Of a DNA stretch of 64,000 bases, positions 22,352 to 33,267 are shown one piece after another. The stretch covers positions 75,482,465 through 75,546,464 of the forward strand of contig OW799236.1 of NCBI GenBank assembly GCA_941918925.1, written 5' to 3'. A model generated the notes under the pieces. It ran no database searches. It saw only the letters and a program-made list of their open reading frames with translations, and was not told the origin of the DNA. Position 1 is the stretch's first letter. Every line of letters starts with the position of its first letter. The translations under genes and the position numbers were made by a program. Origin of the DNA: Phyto melanocephala (lineage: Eukaryota; Arthropoda; Insecta; Diptera; Rhinophoridae).

Positions 22352-24127
22352 CAAGTAAGAGCACTATATTCGGCTGTGCCGAATCTTTTATACCCACCAC
22401 CAATTTCGTGTACATTTAAAACACAATATTTATTATTTTGTTAATCGCTATGGAATAATCTCTTTATAATAAAATATGTATCACTTTCTTTGTAGAGGGT
22501 GGTTAAATTTTAAGGGCCCATGTTGAAGGTGAACTACACCTAGTCTTTAAATTTGTTTTCTGCATTTCACTTAACATTTCTCAATCTCAAACGTACTCAA
22601 TTTGATCCGTAGAAGGATACGCAAATGAGCAACGCTTTAAAGTTATTCAGGTTTTTTATAAAAATGGGCGTTTAAATCAAAATGCATTTTGTGCACTTCG
22701 TAATTCTTTTGATCAACATAATCGTTCAAATTCGTCCACAATCGGGAGAATTGTAAAAAATATTTAAATTTCTGCAAAACAGGTCTGTATAAAATGTTAG
22801 AAAATCTGTGAATGCCTTCTTAGTTCGTTGAATGGGAACCATTGCTGTTTTTTGCGATGGTGTGGCAAAAGAGCAGTCAACATCGCCTCGGGGGGGCCAT
22901 TTGGCCGATATTTTGTTAAATACATAATTGAACCATACAAATATTATCATTATAAAAAGAAATGATAATAATTTCTCAAATAATTTTTGATTTTTTTAAA
23001 ATCAACATCGGCCCTTAAAATTTAACCACACTTAATAATTTCGATATGATAGTAAAATGTTTTCGTAAATTTAGTCTTTTAGTGAAAGTGGGCGTTAAAG
23101 TAGGCGTGTCAATAAAGTTTCTGCTAATAAATACAACTTAGATATTGCAATATAGTCCTTTATTTTCCCAAAAACTTTGTCAATAGAGAAATTACATGAA
23201 TTTAAGATAAACCGTTATATGGGAGGTAAGCGTTAAAGTGGGCGTGTCACTTAAACTTTTTGGCACAACAATAACATTGATTAGAAGGATATATGTAGCA
23301 AATTTCATCATCATACCTCTAATTTTGGCGGTTTTATGAGCTTTTAAATTTCATTAACGGTATATAACGTGAAAAGTGGGCGTTGTAGTAGGCGTGTCAA
23401 AGTTGTTTTTGCGAATTAATACAACCTAGATGTTTCAATATAGTCCTTTATTATTTCAAAATCTATATAAATAGAGAAATTATATGAATTTTGGGTAAAA
23501 CGTTATATGGGAGGTGGGCGTAAAAGTGGGCGTGGCACATAGATTTTCCGTTACAAAAAAGCGTCTCACCAAAAAGCAAAGTGTTCAAAATTTCAGAGTC
23601 GTACATCCAATTTTGTTGCTTTTATGACGTTTTTGTTTTTAAATATACCGAAAAATACACTGTGCGGTATAAATTTTCGTACATTTTGATCGATAACTCC
23701 TTTCCTAATGCATAGATTTAGATAATTTTCTGGAAAAAATATTGTTTTTACTCAGGAAATATATATTCGAAGTTTCATGGGTCTACGTTAATGCGTTTGG
23801 ACACAATTCCATTTTATTCGATGTTCGAAGGACACGATTTTTTCGACCTATAACTCGCTTCCTAATATTCCCATTTAGCCCATAACAATACCAAAACAAA
23901 CCTTGTCTATAAGAAAGATTATGGCAAAATTTGAGACCCCTAGCTTTTTCGGTGCGACCTCTATCGTGCTTTCAACAGACGGACGGACATAGCTAGATCG
24001 TCATCAAATCAAACCCTGATTCAGAATATATATACTTTATGGGGTCTAAAATGGATATTTCGATGTGTTACAAACGGAATGACAAAATGAATATACCCCC
24101 ACCATTTTTTTGGTGGCGGGTATAAAA
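22352..24127 (-). mobile_element. INE-1-like element (type B), full length, with nested Tc1-type insertion
   Basis: The hairpin end (ACAAGTAAGAG...ATTCGGCTGTGCCGAATC) is followed by TTTATACCCACCACCAA. The opposite end is CCATTTTTTTGGTGGCGGGTATA, an inverted match. Interior blocks GTTATATGGGAGGTGGGCG, GGCGTGTCA and GACGGACGGACATAGCTAGA repeat in the other type B copies. Bases 22495-23032 are a separate insertion; without it the element is about 1.24 kb. Confidence 0.8.
22495..23032 (+). mobile_element. Tc1/mariner element nested in the INE-1-like copy
   Basis: Ends are GAGGGTGGTTAAATTTTAAG and the inverted CTTAAAATTTAACCACACT, with TA at 22493-22494 and TA at 23033-23034. The copy at 35712-36815 shows the undisturbed site (CTTTGTATAACTTCGATATG), which fixes the insertion at a single TA. 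Inside, plus-strand EQRFKVIQVFYKNGRLNQNA is a degraded transposase N-terminus; the rest is deleted or frameshifted. Confidence 0.85.
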
Positions 24128-24492
24128 AAATAAATATTTTTGGTGGTGTATATAAAAGAAAATTATCTTATTTTTCAATTAGAGTTAAAGGAATGGAGGA
24201 GTATTACAAATTAATACAAGGCAATTTCATACTTATCGGTATACTTGTTACAATAAGTAAGTATAAAAATTTTTTCAACTAGCATTGGTTTTGTTCCCTT
24301 GTGCTAGTGAAAGTAAATGAAATTTTAATTTCAGTGTGTAAATAGTGATCTTTTTGCTACTTGGTTTTGCAGTGTTTTGGGTTTTAGCGATTTTTAACAT
24401 AGAATTCTAGGCATATGCCATGATTGAATTCGAAGAAACTGTTAAAATTAATCTGACAAACCTGCCGACAAGAACCGATTAATGGAGAAGTA

Positions 24493-24921
24493 CAGGATAG
24501 GCCATTAAAAATTTAAAATTTGATTCAACTGATACTTTTTTAAAATTTCTGGTTTATTAGAAAGCTTGAACATTGTTATTTAATAATGGAACACAATTGA
24601 CTACCACGACTTGCTCGGCAGTAACCCATCCGATCAACCCAAATTTTTTCTCAAAGAAGCGTGAGAAATGTTTAGTTCGGGAAAACGATGACGTGTTGAT
24701 GTTGATGGATTTTGCACATTCTCAGCCACAGCAGTAATGCTCATTTCTTCTCGAAAATATTCCACGTAGATTTCTTACAGTTTGCGTTAGAGACTCACTT
24801 CTTTTATAGTAAGTTTTTATTTCTTCAATGTCAAACATAAACCTGAAAATAAAAATTAATGTAATTCTACCTTTCAAAGTAATCGGTAGTTCAAATTTAA
24901 AACTTTACACGACCCACCCTA
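24493..24921 (-). mobile_element. Tc1/mariner element with transposase N-terminal remnant
   Basis: The left end after TA is CAGGATAGGCCATTAAAAAT; the right end, inverted, is TAGGGTGGGTCGTGTAAAGT, followed by TA. The arms share TTTAAAATTTGA. On the minus strand (about 24830-24600) one reads MFDIEEIKTYYKRSESLTQT with NLRGIFSRRN, then after a frameshift PSTSTRHRFPELNISHASLR, the helix-turn-helix half of a transposase. The catalytic half is gone. Confidence 0.75.
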
Positions 24922-25756
24922 TAATATGATAAATAATTATGAACTACGCTGTTGGCTGCAATCATAAAATTCTAGATGCCATCCCTGGTTAAATACTTAA
25001 AGCAAAGAATATTAACACTTAAGGTGGTGCCATGGTGTAATTACATAGAGTGTTAGCGTAAAGGAGAGCAATTTTTGTCTCTTTTTTTTATATGCAGTTT
25101 GACAATTCTTGACACTGAAATTTCTTTTTTTTTTATATAGAGTTTGACAAACATTGGCTCACAAAAAAATAATCAGCTGGGCTGGCTGGTTGGAAAACGA
25201 CGACTTAAATGTCAAAAAGCAATTGTATGTGCGTGTTTTTTTGGCGGTAAAATATATACGTACACAATATATACACATACATAAACAAAATTTGACATTT
25301 TAGTTAAACCTTAAGGTAGAAAAAAAAGTCAGCTGTTTAAGTGCGGCTACCTGATGATTTACCATGGGTGGTGTTGCGAACCAACCATCAATTTCTTTTT
25401 GTACGGTTATCTGTCATTCTCTATATAGATAAAAGAAACAATGAACAAAATTATCTATCAAACTCCATGTTTACAAAAAATATGTAAGACGTCTGCCTAC
25501 TGATATAACCTTGAAATTGAATATACATCAACAAAAGCAAAATATAAAAAAATAGTTTGTGATCCAAACAAATGGCGCTATTTCACAGAAGATAATAAAA
25601 ATCTGGAGAGACAAATTTTTGTGTAAAATATATTTTAGTTTTAAATGGATACGTATTAAATCTTATGTGTTATTAACGATAGTAAAGAAAAAGGTTCTTA
25701 TTATAAAAAACATAAATACAACATCGTATGTGAACTACGCAGAATAATTGAACAAA
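24922..25756. other. LRR1 upstream region, no gene recognised
   Basis: Holds short repeats (GAGTTTGACA twice, near 25090 and 25140) and inverted CCATGGT motifs near 25030 and 25360 that may mark an old MITE. The LRR1 promoter presumably lies in the last few hundred bases; I could not place a start site. Confidence 0.35.
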
Positions 25757-27100
25757 ATGAAAATACTCTGTGAAACACAAACAATAAATCGCCTGACACA
25801 AGCAAGCAGAGCGCCCCGTATGGTCAAAGCCACACTGGCGGTGGGTTTCAATACAACCGCAAAGGACAGCAATGGAAGTTCTAAAAAAGATTTAGAAATT
25901 ATACACTTTACACCACAGGATAAGACGGGCAAACGCTATAAAGTCAAGAACAATATAGAGAAGATGTTCACGAAATTTTTGAGGGATGGTAAAGCTACTC
26001 TAAGCTTCATACAGCCACCAGAGAATTTAATGATTAAATGTGATCCTATACAGTTGAAAGGTTTTCTGCAGACTTTAAAATTGGGATTAGAGGGTAAGGA
26101 TTCGGTTAACTTAAGAATGAATATAGCGGCAGCAACGGCAATACCAGCAAAGTTGCAACCCCAGACTAAAATGACAGTTACAAATAGAGGTGATTATCCC
26201 ACTAAGGGTTTTCCTAGGACTTTAAAGTCGCTGACTATATCAGGAATACAATTGTGTAAAGTGACATTTGAAGTATGTTCATTAAGGAACTTGACCATGT
26301 TAAATTTAAGCTTCAACACCATTGAAAAGGTATATATGAATTTTTGTAATTGTATAGAATAAAATTTATTTTGGTTATAATTTTTTTGTTTTTCCTAGAT
26401 ACCTAATGAAATGGGCCGCTTGCAATTGACTGAGCTGTATTTAAATAACAACAATTTGGGTGATAAAAATTATTGGCAATGGCTTAAGGGAAAAACTTTA
26501 CAAGATTCATTAAAAGAACTCGATCTTTCAGCAAATAAATTAGAATATTTTCCTCCGGTCTTAATAAAACTAGACAAATTAGTCACTTTAAAAATCAACA
26601 ATAATCTTTTAAAGCGAATACCCTTTGGCATAACGCGAATGCGTGGCTTACGTTACTTGCACATGTCCTCAAATAAATTGGAGTCGCTTCCGGCAGCTTT
26701 TAATAACATTCGGCTAGAAATGTTAAATGTATGGGGTAACAACTTTCAGCCCCTCAAAGAATACGATTTAGAACAGAATCTTGCAACTCAATGCTGCTCA
26801 TCAGTACAAAATCTTCATACAGCCAAACCTCTGTGGTTGTTAGCGTCTCGCTCCGTGTTTCAATACAAACTAAGTTATTCTGCAGCCTCTCTGCCTTGGA
26901 TTTTAGTTGACATACTAACAGAGGCACCCAAATGTGCCTGCGGGAATATGTGCTATGGTAATGCGGTGTTGGAACGTGCTGCCATGGCTACTTTTGAAAA
27001 TGTTAAGAATTTAGTATTAAGTCGAGATCGTTTGATCTATGCTGATATCGTTTTATGTGGTGCTCAATGTGCGGGCCGAAAACAAATTGTAGCTTTATAG
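25757..27100 (+). CDS. LRR1: Leucine-rich repeat protein 1 (CUL2 substrate receptor)
   Basis: Two exons, 25757-26329 and 26399-27100, joined in phase 0 across a 69-bp GT...AG intron (GAAAAG|GTATAT ... TTTCCTAG|ATACCT), giving 424 residues. I start at the ATG in ACAAAATGAAA; nothing in frame upstream is an ATG. Residues 1 to about 150 are a basic N-terminal domain. Five or six leucine-rich repeats follow (for example LKSLTISGIQL, LTELYLNNNNL, LKELDLSANKL, LVTLKINNNLL, LRYLHMSSNKL). The C-terminus has LPWILVDIL, a possible BC-box, and paired cysteines C370, C372, C376, C411 and C415 (CACGNMC ... LCGAQC), as in LRR1/PPIL5 family members. In animals CUL2-LRR1 ubiquitylates MCM7 to unload the replisome at termination. 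Length matches the family (about 410-430). The orthologue call is from memory of the family (Drosophila Lrr47). Confidence 0.88.
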
Positions 27101-27911
27101 TCATTGTTGGAATTAAATTTATTAATTGTTTTTATTACCATCATCGCTAATTGGAGTTATTTGATAATTTTTTTTTATTTCATCCATATAATTTTCCATT
27201 TCTATATTGTTTTTTCTTAAACTATCTGTGCCAATCCTAAATTGTATTGGATTTTAAAATCGTATTAATATTAACATTTTACATATTAAAACTTATCACT
27301 GTTGCTAAATTAATTATTTTTATACAAAGAAATACATTTTAAAGTTCTTTTGCATACGAAGTTAAAAATTAAATATTTATGTAAGTAAGAATACGAATGC
27401 AAGTTCCGATTTTTTTTGCTTTTATTAAGCTTACTTAAACACCACATTAATTAATGTAAATGGTCTTAAATGTCTTTTATTTGTAAACATAAGTATTACA
27501 AATCATTTGAACTCAATTATATGGTCATACAAATATTTATAATATCATTTAATCGCTATACTAATGAGCGGCTTCTTACGCTTAAAACTTTCATAATACT
27601 AAAGCAAAACAACAATTTACACACCAGAGATCTGCAACGAATACTAATCTAGTAAACTTAAATCATGATTCATTATTTCGTTGATTTATACGCATTCATA
27701 CTTATTGAAAAGTCTTCACTACTTATACTCACTTTTAAGCAGAGCTGTTAAATTTGGATTACGATTAGTAATCAATTAGATTGCATTTCAAAATGAATGG
27801 TATTGATTACATAATTCTCTTTTGAACAATTCATGATTGTTAATTAAGTATAGGTAATTACAAATAATTCAAAAGTAATCAAGATTACGAGAAAAAAATC
27901 AAAAGTAATCC
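27101..27911. other. LRR1 3' flank, no gene recognised
   Basis: AT-rich. ATTAAA at about 27113 is a possible weak polyadenylation hexamer for LRR1. A 60-codon plus-strand frame (27470-27652) has no recognisable content. Confidence 0.35.
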
Positions 27912-28934
27912 AAACAAGTAAGAGTGTTATATTCGGCCGTGCCGAATCTGATAATACCCTTCACCATCATGTACATAGGTATAATCCCACATCGTAGATT
28001 AATCTATATTTCATGTTATACGCCATTTTTCCTTATTATTTTCGACGCCATCCCTAATTTTGAATTTATATGTAGTTAACTGTATTCTACTGGTCATGCC
28101 GTTTAATTTGATACCCATATTAATGAGGTTAAACAAATTTTATCCACCATTTTTTTCAAACGCCATCTTGGAATTTAATTTTTTTTATAATTTACTGTAT
28201 TTTACTAATCAAGTCCTTTCATTTGAAACCAATATTGAGGGTGTTCAAGAAGTTACATTTTAAATTACCAGATTTGACCCACATATAAATTTATTGTCCG
28301 CCATTTTGTAGTGGCGGCCAACATGAATTTTAATTTTTTTATAGTGCTTATATTGCGCTAGTCAAGTTCTTTCAGATGATACCAACATTGACTCTCTCTC
28401 GGTTGTCTAGAAGTTGAAAAAAATTGATTTTCGTTTATAAATTTTTTAAATAAATTTTTTTCAACAAAAATTTTGCCTATAACTTTACCGATTAGAGTCC
28501 AATTTTTCTAAAATTTTTCACGAATATCTCTAGAGGCACATTATATCTACAAATAGTAACAAACGTACCTATAAATTATTCTATGACTGAAAAATTTTAA
28601 TTTTGGTAGTAAAAATATGGGAAAAAAACAGGCAGTCGCGTTTATTTGCTCATATCTCAGAAAGTTATGGCGCGACCTTGCTGAATTTCAATAGCGATTC
28701 ATTCCTGGATATTTCCAAAAGATTGATACCATACACAGATCTGAGGAACGTGGTTGCTTCTAAAATTTGATTTTAACCAACACACGGACAGACGGTCAGG
28801 ACTTAATTAACTCCTCTATTCATAAGCTTTCAGAATATATATACTTTATGGGGTCGGAAATGAAAATTGTAGAAATTACAAACGGAATGACAAAGCTATA
28901 TATACCCTTGTGCACCACAGGTGAAGGGTATAAA
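27912..28934 (-). mobile_element. INE-1/DINE-1-like element (type A), full length
   Basis: Starts ACAAGTAAGAG, then the palindrome ATTCGGCCGTGCCGAAT, then TACCCTTCACC. Ends GGTGAAGGGTATAAAA, inverted to the latter. The interior shows CGGACAGACGGTCAGGAC and ATATATACTTTATGGGGTCG, the counterpart of the GTCCGTCTGTCCG and TATAAAGTATATATATTC blocks of Drosophila INE-1. Best reference copy for type A in the window. Non-coding. Confidence 0.8.
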
Positions 28935-31634
28935 AATAATTAACTACTTTCAATGAATATTATTGATTTATTTTTTTAAAATTTTGAATTTACATTGTTA
29001 TAAATATGTACATTATATTTTGAAAAATTTGCATTTAGTATATATTAATACAAATAGAGCACAATTGAAGTAAAAAACAATTTAAGTAACAATTTTAAAG
29101 TCGGTTACAAACTAATATACATATGCCATTTCGTATAAGTGGAGGGTATAACAAACAAAACAAAATGTTAATAGTAAAAACAATAAATACCCCAAGCAAT
29201 TGATTTCAAATGCATATAAAAGAAATTAAGAAGAATACAGAATTATGAAGAATGCAAACAGGTTATCAATTATCAAAACGATAAACAACAACAATTATAA
29301 AAAAAATTAAAAAACAACTAATAAAATAATGGTACAATTTCATTTAGAAAAATGTATTCGTGACAGTATTGATATAATAATCGAAAATAATCCTTGAAAG
29401 TAGTCGAATTATTTTATGATTACTTCTTATTATATGTTTTTTTTCGTAATTTTTATTAATCTTAATTATTAATTAGTAATCGTGCGAATATAATCGTAAT
29501 ATAATCATTACTTCAACTTTCAAAAAAAAATCCAATTACTAATTATTAGGATAAGTAATCATTACTTAACAGCTATGCTTTTAAGTTTGAAGTACTTATC
29601 AACACGTATCACTCGGTTGGCTGCTATCGTCGTTCAAGCAAAATAGAAAGCGAGTATGACTCGCATACTCATTATGAAGTTGTGTGTTTGAACTAGGCTT
29701 ACCAGATTACAATTTGGCATTCACCATGTGGATTGTTAAAATAACTAGACAATTTAAATTTAACAAAATAATACAATAACAACAAGCAAAAACAAAGTAT
29801 TTGCTTTGCTGTCTGTTTAAGAGAACATTCACAGATTTTGTTTTTGCGCATTATCTTTCAAATTTAAGTGAGCACCCAAAAACTCAGATTTTTAATTTGC
29901 TGCAAAAAATGTAAACAAGGAATACATTTTATTACTGTTGGTATTTTTAAGCAAGCAATATTAATGGTGATTTTATTCAACGTAAGAGTATATATAGTTT
30001 TATTTTATAGTTTAGTCCCTAATCAGTTTGCAATTAGTAAATTCCATATAAAAATTACATACATATTTTAAATTTGCAAATTTTCTTGCGGCTAAAAAAA
30101 AACTTGCATTCTCCGACCTGGCAGCATTGTTTATTCATATAAATGAGAGCTGTTAATGTTTTTGTGGTTGAATCAACTTGCAACATTGTAAAAATATGAG
30201 TATTTTCTCAAAAATATTAATCAACGTGGGTATTTTTGTGAATCATATAAATATGGGTCGGTATGAATATGACGTAGTACTTATTTACATTGTGAGTAGT
30301 ACTTATAAATCAACGTTGTTGAGGGCATGCGTATATAAGCTCGGTTAAATTTCAATGATTTATACGCACTTATACTCAATTTTTATGACTCGCTATGAAT
30401 ATCGAAAAAACGACTTAAAGCTGATCACTGATTAACACTTAATTTGAATATTTTTCGCCTCAAAAAACATTTTTAAATGTAAATAAATTCATACCTATGC
30501 ATACATGCAAATATTGATAGCTTTATATTGACCGGGATGTTATTTCTCGTTCTGTAAACTGAAAACTTTTTGTTTAGTAAAAGGTATGATGTTACTATTT
30601 GATAAAACACGCAAAAACTTTTAATTTCACAGAGCGAGAATTAGGACCCACAATGAAGAAAATTACAAAAGATAAAATTCTGTTAAAATTTTTCGCTTGA
30701 GAAGAGAATATTTTTGTTTTAGGATGTTGGCTTAGCCTTCTCATGTATGTAGCTACCCATAGGTTTATCTAATTAAATGCTCTTTTAGTAAGTGATTTCT
30801 AATGAAAAAAAAAATAGATACTTACATACATAAATATGTATATTTATAAAGCTGCCGAAATATTTTTTTTTTAAACTTTGATCCTTTGGTTAACAATGAA
30901 ATAAAGATATTAAATTAAAAAAAATATATTCAAATTTTTTAATTTCGCATTTTGCTTCTTTTCAATTTATTTAGCTAAATTTAAATGCAATTTTTTTATA
31001 ATGAAAAAGATATAATAAGCTTGTTAATAAACAAAACAAAATATATATTCTACTTAGAAAAAAATATAATAAATAATTATAAGTGCAATTCAAATTTGTG
31101 CTTGTTAAGAAAAGTAATAATTTAATCAAACCATATAAGGAACATTAAAGCATAAAGAAATATTTTCTTTAATAAATGTACGTATTACTAAAAATAATTA
31201 AAAATTAAATTCTAAGTACTAAGAAGGTCTTTTTTAGTCTTTTTTAACAAACCAACAATGATACAAATATAATAAAAGTCCATTTAATGTAAAAAGAGTT
31301 CGAATAGAAAACGCATCAGGGTAGATTTTTTTACATTTGTTTAAAAGTTACTTTAAATTAAATTTTAATAATTTTTCATACTTTCAGGAAAATGCTCAAT
31401 AAACACTCCATTTACAAAAATTTCTAGTTTTAATTAATTTATCCCCTTTCCTCAATTTTTCCACTTTAACTCTTGAGACCATAATAAGAACTTGTGCGTT
31501 TCATAAAAAAAACAACTAAACAAAGCACACAAAAAACAGCAAATACATCCCGCTGACCATCGGCTTTACTACCATAGCTTGTAAATTAAATATATCGAAA
31601 TTTAAATAAAGCTAATATCATCGTTTCAATGAGC
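28935..31634. other. 2.7 kb between INE-1-like element and malectin; no gene recognised
   Basis: AT-rich without a convincing open frame or inverted-repeat element. The malectin 3' UTR must lie near the right edge on the minus strand, but I could not choose a polyadenylation site. Confidence 0.35.
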
Positions 31635-32719
31635 TCATAATTTGCACAGACAGAATAGAAGAGGTATAAAACAACCGATCGCTATAAAAACTGGCATCAA
31701 AACCATTGAATTATCCATAGTATAGGGATTCGGTTGGCGGGGACCACTAGTTTTGCTATTTTTACGATTATCTGTAAACGATAAATCGAAATCATCTTCT
31801 TCGTCGTCAGTCATTATGGTATTATCGTCATCTAAAGGCGATGTAGGAATTTTCTTCTCCTCTGCTGTTGATGTTTTAACATTTGATGATTTCTTAGTAC
31901 TGCTGGTTGCAGTAGGTGGTTGTATTTTTTCCGTAACATGTTCGATGAATTGATTTTCATCGACATCTTGTATGGTGACTTCCGAGTGCAAAGGTTTTAA
32001 TTTGGGAATTCTATTGACGTCGCCTTTGAACAAGGCAAATGCATTGATTTTAGGGTTGTCATATGAACCTTTAATAAATTCCAAACGCACCATATTATTG
32101 CGTATATCGGATATTTCATCCTTATAGTGTAATTTTCCTCGTGCCACCCTGAAATAAACATATTCCTCATGGGCAGTACCCCGACCGACTTGGGCAAAAA
32201 TGTCCAGATTGGAAACTACTTCATGTTTTCGATTCAGGATTACATCAAAAATCTGTCAATTAAAAATAAATAATAAATTTTTAATTAATAAAAAAAACTA
32301 AATATTTAACCCAATATCTGTGAACTAACCTTCATATTTGGTTCATTAAAATAAACTTCACAAAATTTCAGCACTAATGCGTAGTCACCATCTCCCTCTA
32401 AAGATAAATCATAGCCAAAAGTAGCAGTATGATACCGTTCTGTGCGATACAATACCTCATCTTGTTCAGGCACGCGGCCAATTATCAATAAATGATTTCC
32501 GTAATCGGATGCGGTACCCACATTCAGTGGATCCGATTCATAGTGTATACTATATTTGTCAATATGATCATAACCACCGGCATTCACAGCATAGATAACT
32601 TGAAGGCTATCTTTATCATCCCCAGCCGCAGTTGACAATGCAATGCTCAAGTAGCTGCTTATCAATATAAATGACCATGAAAATTTAATTTTTAACCGTT
32701 CTATTAAACGTGTCTTCAT
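31635..32719 (-). CDS. MLEC: Malectin, ER carbohydrate-binding membrane protein
   Basis: Two exons on the minus strand, 32719-32330 and 32252-31635, joined in phase 0 over a 77-bp intron (AATATGAAG|GTTAGT ... ATTGACAG|ATTTTTG), giving 335 residues. The start is the ATG at 32719; a hydrophobic stretch at residues about 13-27 (FSWSFILISSYLSIALS) is the signal peptide. The malectin fold follows: VIYAVNAGGYDHIDKYSIHY, RTERYHTATFGYDL, LKFCEVYFNEPNMK. The aromatic residues that in vertebrate malectin contact diglucosylated N-glycan appear to lie in these blocks. Residues about 230-310 are acidic, serine/threonine-rich linker. The last 24 (SMVLMPVFIAIGCFIPLLFC...) form the single C-terminal membrane anchor, leaving a very short tail. 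In vertebrates malectin retains misfolded glycoproteins with ribophorin I; the role here is inferred. Confidence 0.9.
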
Positions 32720-33267
32720 TGCGTGTAGCGTAAACAAATCTGTAGATAATTAGCTGCAGATTTTTATTTTTAAGTTCAGCTGTCTTCGTGGCTTGTAGTG
32801 CTATTTTTATACAAGCTGTTTAGATACGTGTCCCTTTTTTTCTAATATATGTTAAAATCCTGATATTTAGGGCCCTGTTTTTCCACAAAGAAAATTGCTC
32901 TTGTTATGGCTCACAGAAAATTTTTAAGAATTTTTTCTTAATTTATTGATTTTTTTCATTAATGATTTTGTGAAAATTATTGTTTACCTTTTTTCGGCTA
33001 GGTAGGTCAATTATTTGTTTTTGGTATTAAAAAAGGATATTTTTCTGTTGAACACCGTACAGCTGGTTAATGTTTTGAAGTTATATATCACACAGCTTTC
33101 GTATATAATCTTTATCAAAATATTTTAATGTTGCCAGAAGCAAAATTATCGGTAACAAGAATTTTTTAATTATTAATTGTATGCACCATATTTTATTAGG
33201 CTATAATGATTATCATATTATGTCCTATTAATAAAATTTTTTTTAAAGAACCGAAAAAAAGTAACAA
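32720..33267. other. Malectin upstream region
   Basis: Contains the 5' UTR and presumably the promoter of malectin (minus strand). No other feature was recognised. Confidence 0.35.

Noticed and set aside
24928..25372. Possible TIR element with inverted CCATGGT and CTTAAGGT motifs
   Set aside because: The arms match only over 7-8 bases with gaps; not enough to define an element.
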